The position numbers and the translations under genes were made by a program. A DNA stretch of 64,000 nt from Notamacropus eugenii (Eukaryota; Chordata; Mammalia; Diprotodontia; Macropodidae): positions 436,797,377 to 436,861,376 of the forward strand of contig NC_092875.1 in NCBI RefSeq assembly GCF_028372415.1. Direction: 5' to 3'. The notes beneath the pieces were generated by a model. That model was given only the letters and a program-made list of their open reading frames with translations. It ran no database searches and was not told where the DNA came from. Shown piece by piece: positions 38,156 to 48,445 of the stretch; positions within the stretch are counted from its first letter, which is position 1, and each line of letters opens with the position of its first letter.

Positions 38156-38699
38156 GAGTAGGGGGGTGGCATGGGCAGATCTGTGCTTTAGGAAAATCAC
38201 TCTGGCAACTGAGGAGAGAATGAATTGCAATAAAGAGAGACATGAAGGAAAGACCAATAAAAGCATAAAATGACCCAAAACAAAGATCCATAAGTGAGCA
38301 AGGGAAATAGCTCCTTGTCTTTCCACTAATTAAAATATGGGATGGAATGTCAGAACAGAGATCAGTCCAGAAGCAAAGTTCAGAGAGAGCACCTGAGAGA
38401 GGGAAATAAAAGACTAAAGCTGGCCAGCTTGGCTGTACACAAGTCCAGGAGATTCACGTCCTCAGGAACTGAACAGACCCACATCATGAGGCCGAGGACA
38501 GTCACATCTCACCTGACTGGGACCAGCTGGCTGGGAAGTCCGGGTCTTTGTCTTTTCACTGATTCAAAATGGAACCAAGGCAATGTGGCCAGTAGCAAGG
38601 ACCTTGCTTAATCCAGTGATGGAGTTTTCTGGTTCTTTGTGGAAAGGACATTTTTAAAAAGCTACAGCTCAGTTCCTGGAGACAGCTTCTGTAGCACCA
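38156..38699. other. No gene recognised; somewhat GC-richer segment
   Basis: An 89-codon plus frame (38342-38611) is Ser/Thr- and Arg-rich without domain signatures. It could be part of an old LTR or a repeat. Confidence 0.35.
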
Positions 38700-38860
38700 T
38701 CTTAGAAGGTGGAGTGATATGGGCTTGAGTCAGGAGGGACCTGGGATAGACACTTCTAAGCTATGTGATCCTGGGCAAGTTAGTCAACCTCACTGAGCCT
38801 TAGTTTCTTCATTTCTAACCTAGGCAATAATAGTATCCTCACAATGTTTCTGTCCTGAAC
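38700..38860 (+). repeat. MIR SINE
   Basis: ATGTGATCCTGGGCAAGTTA, CTTAGTTTCTTCATTTCTAA, and a MIR-type end before the pyrimidine tract. Confidence 0.55.
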
Positions 38861-38861
38861 C

Positions 38862-39045
38862 TCCTCTCTTTCCCTCCCCTCTCCTCCCTTCCCCTCCCCT
38901 CCCCTCTCCTCTCCTCGCCTCTCCTACCCTCCTTTCTCCCCTTCTTTCCTCTTCTTTCCTCTCCCCTCCTGTCCTCTCCTCTTCTCTTCTCTCCTGTCCT
39001 ACCCTCCCTTCTCCTCTTCTTTTCTCTTCTCTCCCATTTTCTTTC
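38862..39045. repeat. Pyrimidine tract, (CCTCT)n-like, about 180 bp
   Basis: Almost pure C/T on the plus strand, built from CCTCTCCTCC- and CTCTTCTTT-type units. A tract of this length can form triplex (H-DNA) structures. Confidence 0.8.
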
Positions 39046-39099
39046 TACTCACTCAGTGATCTCATCATCTCCTGTGGAGTTAGTTATCATCTCTGTGCA

Positions 39100-39389
39100 A
39101 CTCTGTTAGTTCTAACCTGTTCTGCTATTTGTCTTGCATCTTCAACAGTTTATCAAGCATCTTGAAGTGAATTTTCCACAGATATTTCAACATGTCCAAT
39201 ACTGAACTTGTTTATCTTCCCTCCACCAAACTCTTCTCTCTACCTTACTTTCCTGCTGCTTTTGAGGGAACCAGCAGGTAGTCGGGCTTACAGTTCCGTT
39301 GTCATCCTTAACTTTTCACTCGTAACTCACCCTACCTATCCAATTTCTTGCTAAATTCTGTCATTTCTACCTTCACAACATCTCTCATC
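39100..39389 (+). mobile_element. L2 LINE, left half (split by HAL1-like element)
   Basis: Sense L2: GATCTCATCATCTCCTGTG just before, then CAACATGTCCAATACTG, CGTAACTCACCCTACC and CATTTCTACCTTCACAACAT. It continues at 42346. Confidence 0.6.
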
Positions 39390-39404
39390 AAAATTTCTGC
39401 CTTC
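39390..39404 (+). repeat. 5' target-site duplication of the HAL1-like element
   Basis: AAAATTTCTGCCTTC is repeated exactly at 42331-42345. The flanking sequences join into a continuous L2 when the element is removed. Confidence 0.85.
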
Positions 39405-39556
39405 AGGGCGGAGCCAAGATGGCGGAGTAGAAAGATGCACATACACATAGCTCCGAACCCACAACCCACAGAACGGCTAGAGGGGACCAACTCACGGTGA
39501 ATTCTGCACCCAGAGGCCACGGAATATTGGAGCGAGGGAGATTTCTGTTCCGGAGA

Positions 39557-39880
39557 GACCTGCAAACCTCTCGCGGGGGGTCCTTCGCGCTGTGGACTGG
39601 GCACCGGGACTGGGAGCTGAGTGCAGCCCTGCAGCAGCCGCGACACCGTGAGGAAAAGATCTGAGTGGGCTACGGGGACGGGATCTCCAGCGGCCACGCG
39701 GGTCGCTCCACCCTCAGAGGGACCTGCAAACCTCTCGCAAAAGGTCCGTCGCGCTGCAGATGCGGAGCCCAGCCCGGACCTGCGGCGGTGGCGGCAGCCG
39801 CGGCTTCAAGAGATACAGATCCGAGAAGGCTCCAGAGATGGGATCTCCAGCGGCGGCACAAGCCCCGCCACCAACAGGTG
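39557..39880 (+). promoter_or_regulatory. CpG-rich 5'UTR with a diverged tandem duplication (about 162 bp x 2), likely internal promoter
   Basis: GACCTGCAAACCTCTCGC occurs at 39557 and again at 39721. GGGATCTCCAGCGG occurs at 39680 and again at 39840. The offsets of 164 and 160 bp show two diverged tandem units. The stretch is very CpG-rich compared with the rest of the window. L1 elements carry internal promoters in their 5'UTRs, and some rodent L1 families use tandem monomers; promoter function here is inferred. Several overlapping open frames here are a by-product of the high GC content. Confidence 0.6.
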
Positions 39881-40255
39881 ACTGACGGCGGTAGGTGAGA
39901 GAGTGTCTTTGGCGGGTCGAGAGGGGAGTGGGGTGCCCCCATGCCTCGGGCCCCCCCAGGAAATAGAAGCTGAGAGGCGGCGGCAGACCAGGGCTCCCCA
40001 AACAGGCAGGAGCCTGGATCCATTGTGGAAGGTCTGTGCATAAACCCCCTAAGGGAACTGAGCCTGAGAGGCGGCCCTGCTCCGACCTGACCACCTGAAC
40101 TTAATTCTCACACTGAATAGCAGCCCTGCCCCCGCCAAAAGCCCTAAGGCGGGAAGCAGCATTTGAATCTCAGTCCCCAAACGCTGGCTGGGAGGACCAG
40201 GAGGCGAGGTGGGTGTGAGGAGAATATTCAGAGGTCAAGCCACTGGCTGGGGAGA

Positions 40256-41344
40256 ATGCCCAGAAAAGGGAAAAGAAATAAAACTACTGAAGGGTACTTT
40301 CTCGGAGAAAAGACACTTCCTCCCTTCCTTTCTGACGAGGAAGAACAATGCTTACCATCAGGCAAAGACACAGAAATCAAGGATTCTGTGTCCCAGCCCA
40401 CCCAATGGGCTCAGGCCATGGAAAAGCTCAAAAAGAATTTTGAAAATCAAGTTAGAGAGGTGGAGGAAAAACTGGGAAGAGAAATGAGAGGGATGAAAGA
40501 GAAGCATGAAAAGCAGATCAGCTCCCTGCTAAAGGAGAACCAAAAAAATGTTGAAGAAATTAACACCTTGAAAACTAGCCTAACTCAATTGGCAAAAGAG
40601 GTTCAAAAGGCCAATGAGGAGAAGAATGCTTTCAAAAACAGAATTAGCCAAATGGAAAAGGAGATTCAAAAGCTCACTGAAGAAAATAGATCTTTCAAAA
40701 CTGGAATGGCACAGATGGACGTTAAGGACTTTATGAGAAAGACAGATATCACAGAACATAGCAAGAAGATTTGAAAAATGGAAGATAATGTGAAATATCT
40801 TATTGGAAAAACAACTGACCTGGAAAATAGAATCAGGAGAGACAATGTAAAAATTCTGGGACTACCTGAAAACCATGATCAAAAGAAGAGCCTAGACATC
40901 ATCTTCCATGAAATTATCAAGGAAAACTGCCCTGAGATTCTAGAACCAGAGGGCAAAATAAATATTCAAGGAATCCGCAGAACTCCGCATGAAAGAGATC
41001 CAAAAAGAGAAACTCCTAGGAACATTGTGGCCAAATTCCAGAATTCCCAGGTGAAAGAGAAAATATTGCAAGCAGCTAGAAAGAAACAATTCAAGTATTG
41101 TGGAAATACAATCAGGATAACACAAGATCTAGCACCCTCTACATTAAGGGATCGAAGGGAATGGAATAGGATATTCCAGAAGTCAAAGGAACTAGGACTA
41201 AAACCAAGAATCACCTACCCAGCAAAACTGAGTATAATACTTCAGGAGAAAAAATGGTCTTTCAATGAAATAGATGATTTTCAAATTTTCTTGATGAAAA
41301 GACCAGAGCTAGAAAGAAAATTTGACTTTCTAACACAAGAATGA
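40256..41344 (+). pseudogene. L1-type ORF1 (RNA-binding coiled-coil protein), one internal stop
   Basis: The frame starts at ATG 40256 (MPRKGKRNK) and runs 362 codons to a stop at 41342-41344, with one in-frame TGA at 40772-40774. The order is a basic N-terminus, a long coiled coil (about residues 50-165, rich in heptad-like EKLKK and EENQ runs), then an RRM-like domain (RRDNVKILGLPENHDQ) and a C-terminal domain (YPAKLSIILQEKKWSF). This is the layout of L1 ORF1p, which binds element RNA as a trimer and acts as a nucleic-acid chaperone. The size is normal for the family. The stop splits the protein between coiled coil and RRM, so this copy should not make a full product. Confidence 0.85.
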
Positions 41345-42330
41345 AGAGAACCATGAAAAGGTGAACAGCAAAGAGAAGTCATAAGGGACTTACTAAAGTT
41401 GAACTGTTTACATTCCTACATGGAAAGACAATATTTGTAACTCTTGAAACATTTCAGTATCTGGGTACTGGGTGGGAGTACACACACACACACATATGCA
41501 CACATGCACACATACATAGAGACAGAGTGCACAGAGTGAATTGAAGAGGATGGGATCATATCTTAAAAAAAAAAATGAAATCAAGCAGTGAGAGAGAAAT
41601 ATTGGGAGGAGAAAGGGAGAAGTTGAATGGGGCAAATTATCTCTCATAAAAGAGGCAAGCAAAAGACTTATTAGTGGTGGGATAAAGAGGGGAGGCAAGA
41701 GAAAAACATGAGGTCTATCTCATCACATTCCACTAAAGGAAAGAATAAAATACACACTCATTTTGATAGGAAAACCTATCTCATAATACAGGAGAGTGGG
41801 GGACAGGGGCACAAGCAGGGTCAGGGGGAGGCTGGAGGGGAGGACATGGGGAGGAGAATGCAATCCGAGGTCGACACTCATGGGGAGGGAAAGGATCATA
41901 AGAGAATAGAAGTAATGGGGGACAGGATAGGATGGAGGGAAATATAGTTAGTCCTATACAACACAACTAGTATGGAAATCATTTGCAAAACTACACAGAT
42001 TTGGCCTATATTGAATTGCTTGTCTTCCAAGGGGAAGGGGTGGAGAGGGAGGGAGCTAAAGAAGTTGGAACTCAAAGTGTTAGGATCAAATGTAATGTTC
42101 TTACCACTGGAAAATAAGAAATACAGGTTAAGGGGTCAAGAAAGCTATCGGGCCCTACAGGACAAAAGAGAAGACGGAGACAAGGGCAGGGAGGGAGGAT
42201 AGAGGAGAGAGCAGATAGGTCACAGGGGCAATTAGAAAGCTCTGGTTTGGGGGGGGAAGGGGATAAAAGGGGAGAAAATTTGTAACCCAAAATTTTGTGA
42301 AAATAAATGTTAAAAGTTAAATTAAAAAAA
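41345..42330 (+). mobile_element. 3'UTR of the HAL1-like element
   Basis: Starting straight after the ORF1 stop are a CA-repeat (41481-41500), purine-rich tracts with GGGAGG and GAGAGAG runs, and then TTTGTAACCCAAAATTTTGTG followed by AAATAAATG and A-rich sequence. The same 3'-terminal signature is seen in L1 ends at 31190-31310 and, inverted, at 45745-45860. ORF2 should begin here in a full L1 but is missing. Confidence 0.75.
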
Positions 42331-42345
42331 AAAATTTCTGCCTTC
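42331..42345 (+). repeat. 3' target-site duplication of the HAL1-like element
   Basis: This is the second copy of AAAATTTCTGCCTTC, directly after the A-rich tail. Because the site itself begins with A's, the exact tail/duplication boundary is uncertain by a few bases. Confidence 0.85.
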
Positions 42346-42966
42346 CCAGCATCTCACCCTCTGGTACAAACTCTCCTAACCTCAGTCCTGGCCTATCGTG
42401 ATAACTCTGTTATTAGTGTCCCCGCCCTCTCTGGTCCATCCTCCACCCAGCTGCCAAAGTGAACTGCTTAAAGCAAAGGTCTGACTTTGCCCCTCTTTTC
42501 TCATTAAATTCCAGTGACTCAAATAGCAAGCCAACTGTCTTGTATTTAAAGGCCCCTGTAACCTGCCCCTTCCTATCTTTCCAGTCTCCTCACATCTTCC
42601 TTCTTTCCACATATTCTGTGATCCAGCAGCACGGACTTTCTTACTGTTCCTCACATGTGTCATTCCATCTCCTAACGCCATGCTTTTCATGACTGTCCTC
42701 CATTCCTGTAGTATTCTCCCTCCCTGCCTCTGCCTCCTGGCTTCCCTGGCTTTCTTCAAGTCTCAGCTCAAATCCCATCTTCTGCCTTTTTTTGGTCCCC
42801 CTTAATGCTAGTGCCTTCCCTCTGAGATTGCCTCTCATTTACCCTGACTATATCTTGCATGTGCGTGGCATTTCCTTCCCCATTAGAATGTGAAATCCTC
42901 AAGAACGGGCACCATGTTTTTACCTTCCATTGTATCCCCAGCTCTTAGTGCAGTGTCTCACACATA

Positions 42967-42967
<1 letters not shown>
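42346..42967 (+). mobile_element. L2 LINE, right half
   Basis: Resumes at CCAGCATCTCACCCTCTGG and passes CCACCCAGCTGCCAAAGTG, CCTTCCTATCTTTCCAGTC, CTTCAAGTCTCAGCTCAAAT and TGTATCCCCAGCTCTTAGTG. The tail is interrupted by a composite SINE and ends after 43311. Confidence 0.65.
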
Positions 42968-43005
<38 letters not shown>

Positions 43006-43311
43006 CGTCCTTCGTTGCCAAAGAAGACCATGCCATCAGAGAAATAATGACATGACTTGCACTTGACTTTGTTTTGAGTGAGGGAGGGCTGTGCAGGTCA
43101 CCAGCCTCACTTCTCCTCCAGAGCCATCTGAATCCAGTGACCAGATATTCATCAGGATGACTGGAAATGACCCAGGATGAGAGAATTGGGGTTAAGTGGC
43201 TTGCCCAAGGTCACACAGCTAGTGAGTGTCAAGTGTCTGAGGTGAGATTTGAACTCAGGTCCTTCTGACTCTTGCACTGGTGCTCTATCCGCTGCACCAC
43301 CTAGCTGCCCC
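42968..43311 (-). repeat. Composite SINE with (AC)n tail and 14-bp target-site duplication
   Basis: Read on the minus strand, a MIR/tRNA-like head (GGGGCAGCTAGGTGGTGCAG) is followed by the MIR-like core. Then come the distinct body found in other copies (GTGCAAGTCATGTCATT) and the tail GGCAACGAAGGACGAAC, ending in about 18 AC dinucleotides. It is flanked by TCTCACACATAGTG at left and TCTCATACATAGTG at right, with one mismatch. The insertion interrupts the L2 3' tail. Confidence 0.75.
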
Positions 43312-43372
43312 ATCTCATACATAGTGAGCACTTATTAAATGCTTGAGTGACTACATAAATGTTAATTATTGT
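43312..43372 (+). repeat. End of L2 3' tail after the composite SINE
   Basis: AGCACTTATTAAATGCTTGA resumes the L2 3' tail interrupted at 42968. Confidence 0.5.
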
Positions 43373-43379
43373 TACTGAG

Positions 43380-43640
43380 GGCCTCTAGGTGGCATAGTGG
43401 ATAGAGTGAAGAGCCAGGAGTGAGAAAGACTTATCTTCCTGACTTCAAATCTGGTCTCAGACACTTCCTAGCTATGTGACCCCGGGCAAGTCACTTAACT
43501 CTATTTGCTTAAATTTGTTATCTGTCAAATAAGTTAGAGAAGAAAATAGCAAACCACTCCAATATTTTTGCCAAGAAAACTGCAAATGGGGTCACAAAGA
43601 GTGGGACACAACTGAAAAATGACTGAATGACAGTGATTAT
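43380..43640 (+). repeat. MIR/core-type SINE, near full length
   Basis: GGCATAGTGGATAGAGTG head, GTGACCCCGGGCAAGTCACT core, GCAAATGGGGTCACAAAGAG tail. Confidence 0.78.
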
Positions 43641-43761
43641 TTATTGAATGCCCAGGACTGTTGCCATGCCAATACAAACAAATAAACTCCAATTTCCCAC
43701 CAAAACCATCACTGAGAGCTCCAGTCCCTCCATTTATTGATCTTTTTGTTAATGTATTATT

Positions 43762-43787
43762 TTATCTCTGCACGTGGGCAGAGATAA
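43762..43787. other. Perfect hairpin with CACGTG at its loop
   Basis: TTATCTCTGC and GCAGAGATAA are exact inverted arms of 10 bp around a 6-base loop. CACGTG (43771-43776), an E-box, spans the arm and loop. Confidence 0.6.
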
Positions 43788-44519
43788 GCTCCTCCAAACA
43801 TCAGTAGAAATTGTTGCTTTCACTTTCTATAACTGGCTGAAAAAGGAATTGCAGGTGAGGACATCTTTTAGCCTGTATCCGATTCTTCTTCTTTTTGTAA
43901 ATTCATTTTTATTTTCAGATCTGAAATCTCTCCCTCCTCACCCTCCCCTAGGAGGGTGATGATGAGGTTGAGAATTGAGGGAGATAGCATGTTCAGGATG
44001 ATGAGATTTTCCTAATGAGGAAAAGTCAGAGAAGTCTCAACCAAAACAGTACAGCCGGGTGAGAAGTGAGGAGATGTTTCAAGCTGGGTTCTTTCCTTAG
44101 ATGGAGATTTCTCAAAGCTAGGTTCCTAGCTTAGTTTTATTTATAGTGAGGAGACATTCTATACCAGAAAGTGGATTCTGTATGTGAACGGATCGCTAGG
44201 GCCAGCCTCACCTCAAGAGGAAAACTAGCATTATCAGAAAAATTCAAGTGACGCTAACCAAGCTGGCACTTGTATTTCTTTTTTGAAGAGGACAATGGAA
44301 GTTTTGCTACTTTGCAGATGGAAAACAAGATTCTTAACAGGCTCACCCCGACAAAACAGCAATATATAACAATACCATCTTCTTTTTTTTTTTTTTTTGC
44401 TTTTGGTAGAAGAGAAAGAGCCAGGTACTGGAAAGCAGACATCATTTTCCCCCTTTTCTGTCTCCAGCTGGAAAGAGAAAGAAAGTTTACCAAGATAAGG
44501 AGCATCACTTTTTGTGGTA

Positions 44520-44627
44520 GCAACACGCTGGAAACAAAGTTGGTGCCCATGGACTGGGAAAGAGCTGAACCAACTGCTATGCACAAATGTCATAGAATGT
44601 TATTATGCAGCAAGAAATGATGGAAGT
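44520..44627 (+). mobile_element. Short L1 3' fragment
   Basis: GGTGCCCATGGACTGGGAAA, GAGCTGAACCAACTGCTATG, ATAGAATGTTATTATGCAGC match the same part of L1 as 17430-17520. Confidence 0.55.
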
Positions 44628-44718
44628 GTGGTCTAGTGGCTAGAGCCAGCCTCTGAATCAGGAAGACCTAGGTTTGAGTCCTGCCTCTGACACGTGCTGG
44701 CTGTGTGACTTAGGGGCA
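44628..44718 (+). repeat. MIR/core-type SINE, 5' half
   Basis: GTGGTCTAGTGGCTAGAGCC and GGTTTGAGTCCTGCCTCTG, then GGCTGTGTGACTTAGG where it stops. Confidence 0.5.
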
Positions 44719-44719
44719 G

Positions 44720-45740
44720 ACCCCTCCCAGTAATCAAGGCAAAGATCAAGGATCTAAAGGATGCGAGAAAATTTAAGAAGAAACAGGATGAATTGGGTGA
44801 TGACCAAGGCATAATGGGCAAACATATACAAGTGGAAAAGTGTGAAGCCCATATGAGACAAATTTGACTCCAAGAATAATCCAATGTGAGGATGTAGAGG
44901 GAGGAAATAGTGCGAGCTAGGCTGAAAAGGCAGAGGGATGGGTTGTAGCGATTTTGGTCATATGAATTGAATGCCAGGAAGCAGTTTGAACTTTATTTGG
45001 TAGTCAAGTGGGAAAATTTAAAGGATTTTGAGCAAAGAATAACATGACCAAATTTACATATAGGGAAGATAATCTGACAGATGTTTGAAGGATGGTAATT
45101 ACATCCTCCTTTACTGCCTGCAACACAAAATACCCTCTGTTCTAGCCAGACAAATATCCTCACCATGCATGGCACACATCATGCCCATGCCATGTTCATG
45201 TTTTTCCCTCTCTATGGAATTGCCTCTTGATTTTTTTCCACCCATGCAGACTATCATCCTTGAGACTCATTTCTAATCCACCTTCATGTTGTAAAGTAGG
45301 TACATGTCCTTTCCTTACCTCAGCTCTTATCATCTGGACCATTTATTTCAACATTTAATTCCATTCTGTCTCATATTGACTGAAGATACTGATCCCAAAC
45401 AATTGTTTTTTGGAAGACAAGCTGCTGTGTATGGAACCCTGTGATTCAAATTGGTTTGTACCAAGTGTGCCTAGGTGGACTAGTTATACCCCAAATTCCT
45501 TGCAACCAAATTTAAAAAGTCCTTTCTGGTATTTATATCAGAGGGAGTAGGTAGGTACAAATCCATGGACCAGGAAGTGGGCTGTGTCCGGGGTGAGACT
45601 CTAATGTATTCTGGTAGAAGAATCTCCTATAAAAAAAGTATATAGTATTTGAGAGACTACTAGAACTGAAAGAATCACAGAGAGACTTCAGAGATTTGAG
45701 GATTAGTGTATTGTAACATCTCATACATTGAATTGTAATA
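44720..45740. other. No gene seen
   Basis: Includes a weak L2-like antisense stretch near 44970-45080 (ATTTAAAGGATTTTGAGC). Otherwise unassigned. Confidence 0.35.
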
Positions 45741-45744
45741 CCCC

Positions 45745-45860
45745 AGTACCACACTCAGATTTTATTTATAGGTTTTTATTAATTCAGTTTTTAGTTTTCA
45801 ACATTCACTTGCACAAGATTTTGAGTTCCAAATTTTCTCCCCATCTCTCTCCTCCCCCAT
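45745..45860 (-). mobile_element. L1/HAL1 3' terminal fragment, inverted
   Basis: TTTAGTTTTCAACATTCACT, AAGATTTTGAGTTCCAAATT and TCTCCCCATCTC are the inverted L1 3' end. Confidence 0.6.
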
Positions 45861-46069
45861 CACATTCAGACGTTTAAAGCCTGTTTGGGTTCACCATCTC
45901 TTCATGAGGACTTGTATACCCTCAGTTTTCTTTGAAACTCTCCAGACAAGCCAGAACAACTCGCATAGCATCACAGAAACACCAAAAGATGTTTGTTTAA
46001 AACAGAACGCAATGTTTATGACAAGAAATATGAATCAAGGAGCAGACATTCTTGCCACCCATTTTCCCA

Positions 46070-46320
46070 ACTGTTGTTGTGCAGTCATGTCAGTCGTGTC
46101 TGACTCTTCATGACCCCATTTGGGGTTTTCTTGGCAAAGATACTGGAATGTTTTGCCATTCCCTTCTCCAGCCCATTTTATAGACAAGGAACTGAGGCAA
46201 ACAGGGTTAAGTGACTTGCTCAGAGTGACATAGTTAGTAAGTGTCTAAGACCAGATTTGAACTCATGAAGATGAGCATTCCTGACTTCAGGTCCAGCACT
46301 CCATCTGCTGTGCCAGTGAG
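46070..46320 (-). repeat. MIR/core-type SINE, near full length
   Basis: Inverted copy from TGTCTGACTCTTCATGACCC to GCACTCCATCTGCTGTGCC, with GGGTTAAGTGACTTGCTCAG in the core. Confidence 0.78.
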
Positions 46321-46324
46321 GAGC

Positions 46325-47505
46325 CTTTTCCCAACGACGACCTTCTAAACTTTCCAGGAATTTATGCTATCTATTTCTTGACTTCGTTTCCCTCAATGGC
46401 TTATCAACTCTGCAGGGTGCACCCCTGAAACAAGATAAACAAGTTTGAGAGCCCCCTTTCTTTGTACATTTCTTATTCTATCTCAGTGTGCCTAAGCAAC
46501 TTAGAGAAAGATAAAGGGATGTTAGCAACCTGCCCAGTGGTTAAACTCAGGAACCTCAAGATCTAAAGGGCATCATAGATCTCATTCAAAGAAGTGCTGA
46601 CAACTTATAAGTGTGGAAGAGGATCCACAGTCAGGATGGGGGCTGCAGCCAATGCTGGAGAGAGGGGAAGAAGAAAAGCCTCCTATTATGAGTGGCAGGG
46701 TTTAGAAGCAATTGTTGGGCAGCTTACTATCTCTATGCCCATTCCCCTCCTCTCATCTGGTATTCCACTTGAATCTGCATATGTTTCTTTTAATACAGTT
46801 TGAACCAGTCTTCCAACAAGTATTCTGCAAACCCTCCCCTCTAGCAGTCTATATTGGAGTGGCATCATCACCACCACCACCACCACCACCACCATCATCA
46901 CCATCATCACCATCATCATCATCGCCTGCCATGCTCCACACGGGTTTGTGGGAAATGTAGTTCCCAAAAAGAGCCTCTCCCCTACATCATATTTTTAAAG
47001 TAAAATTTATCATTTGTACAACATGATTTAAAGTCATCTCAGTATTATAATTTTTTCTTTATTTAATGAAAATCACACACACACACATATATATTGAGAG
47101 AGAGAGAGAAGCATGCATTTCTGTGGGGGAAGGTATTTGTACTTACTGTAAATAAATAATTTAAGCACTTTAACCTTTTTATATTTATGAGAGGGGACAA
47201 TATTACTCCCTAGGAAATAGGTTCCATGTATTATTGAGTGCCCATGTACTCATTATGAAATGACTCTCTGGATCTGTATAGCCCAGGAAATATGAGACTG
47301 TTCTTAAGAAACTTTTCTCATACAAACATCACCATCTTGAACACTAATGGTTCTTGTAACAGTGAGACAGGAGGGATATGAGTTATGCACAATTTTAGAT
47401 GCTCAAAACCTATTTGCTGATTTGAATTTAACACCTCTACTCAGTGAAAATACATAAAAAGGCAAATTTGGATGACCAGAGGAGGCCCAGTTAACTTGGG
47501 GCTTA
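46325..47505. other. No gene seen; simple repeats only
   Basis: Apart from the CAC/CAT repeat and a short CA/TA/GA stretch (47070-47110), nothing is recognised. Confidence 0.4.
46862..46924. repeat. (CAC/CAT)n microsatellite
   Basis: Twenty-one trinucleotides alternating CAC and CAT blocks. Poly-Pro/Ser and poly-Val/Met frames across it are artefacts. Confidence 0.9.
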
Positions 47506-47510
47506 TGGGC

Positions 47511-47590
47511 CTCCTTCCTTCCTTCCTTCCTTCCTTCCTTCCTTCCTTCCTTCCTTCCTTCCTTCCTTCCTCCCTTCCTCCCTTCCTTGT
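47511..47590. repeat. (CTTC)n microsatellite, about 80 bp
   Basis: CCTT units repeat with few interruptions. The long frames across it (Pro-Ser-Phe-Leu repeats) are translations of the repeat. Confidence 0.9.
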
Positions 47591-47904
47591 CTTGCCTTGT
47601 CCTGTCCTATCCTGTCTTGTCTTGTCTAGTCTTTCCCAAAACCTTAAACCCACCTATATAGTGAACAACAATAGGTCCCTGCCCAAACTCCACTTAATGG
47701 CTCTTTTCTGGACCTTCCTGGCTTCAGTGATTATCAATGAAGGTTTTAAAGGGCAATTAAAGGCTTCTAAGGGTTTTTTCCTGGATGAAGCTATAGAAAG
47801 CACTTGAGAAAAAGGCAACATTGGAAGATTTGTCTCTCCCCAGTCAGTTCCAAGTCTCAGAGCTTCATCTAATCAGATGAGTCTAATAAATCAATTTCTG
47901 GATT

Positions 47905-48445
47905 TGTCTATTTCTAGTAAGCTGGCGCACCCAGGCTTTGCTTCTCTCCCCTTCTGGCTTCTCATCCTTGGTCAGCTCCTCAGCTCTGTCATCTTCTGTC
48001 TTTTGGTTTCTAACTTTGATACTTCCACTCGCCCTCTTGTCCTTAATGCTTTCTCTGTTTCCATGACTGCTTTCCCTTGGTTCTCCTACAGAATCAGAGT
48101 GCTCCTTCTCTTCCTCCTTTGCCAGATTTTTATCCACCCAGTGAGTCATACTCACTAATAGTGGGGATCTCCCAAGGTTCTGTCCTGTGTCCTCTTCTCA
48201 TTCTGTGCTATCCTACTTGGTGATCTCATCAGCTCCCATGGTTTCAATGATTAACTCTGTCAATGGCCCTTAGATCTTCTTGTCTAGCCTTAAACTCACT
48301 TCCAGCCCCTTGTCTCTCATCTCCAACTACCTCTTAGACATCTTGAAGTGGATGCCCCAGATTCATCTTAAATTTGACTGTCTCTAAATTGCCCACAAAA
48401 CCTTCCCCTCTTCATAACTTCCTTATTATTGCGAAGGGTACCGTT
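47905..48445 (+). mobile_element. L2 LINE, left part (split by an unidentified insert)
   Basis: GGATCTCCCAAGGTTCTGTC, CTTGGTGATCTCATCAGCTC, CATCTCCAACTACCTCTTAG and CTTCCTTATTATTGCGAAGG. It resumes at 49616 with the next part of L2. Confidence 0.6.

Larger units (their letters stand above)
39405..42330 (+). mobile_element. Full-length half-L1 (HAL1-like) retrotransposon: 5'UTR, ORF1, 3'UTR, no ORF2
   Basis: The 2.93-kb element starts with GGCGGAGCCAAGATGGCGGAG, a typical mammalian L1 5' end, and finishes with an L1-type 3' end and a short A-rich tail. It is bounded by a perfect 15-bp direct repeat, AAAATTTCTGCCTTC, at 39390-39404 and 42331-42345. An ORF1 frame fills 40256-41344, and a G- and A-rich 3'UTR follows directly. 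No reverse transcriptase or endonuclease sequence is present. Elements with this layout are known as HAL1 and use the machinery of full L1 elements. The intact CpG-rich 5'UTR and the perfect target-site duplication suggest a fairly recent insertion. It landed in an L2 copy that resumes at 42346. Confidence 0.85.

Noticed and set aside
39332..40094. Several overlapping GC-rich frames on both strands
   Set aside because: They lie in the CpG-rich 5'UTR of the HAL1-like element, where stop codons are rare; they differ in frame from ORF1.
42969..43004. (GT)n as an independent microsatellite
   Set aside because: It is the inverted (AC)n tail of the composite SINE, inside that element's target-site duplication.
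46686..46967. Frames with poly-Val/Met and poly-Pro
   Set aside because: Translations of the CAC/CAT microsatellite.
47472..47807. 111-codon plus frame and the antisense poly-charged frame
   Set aside because: Their repeats are translations of the (CTTC)n microsatellite.
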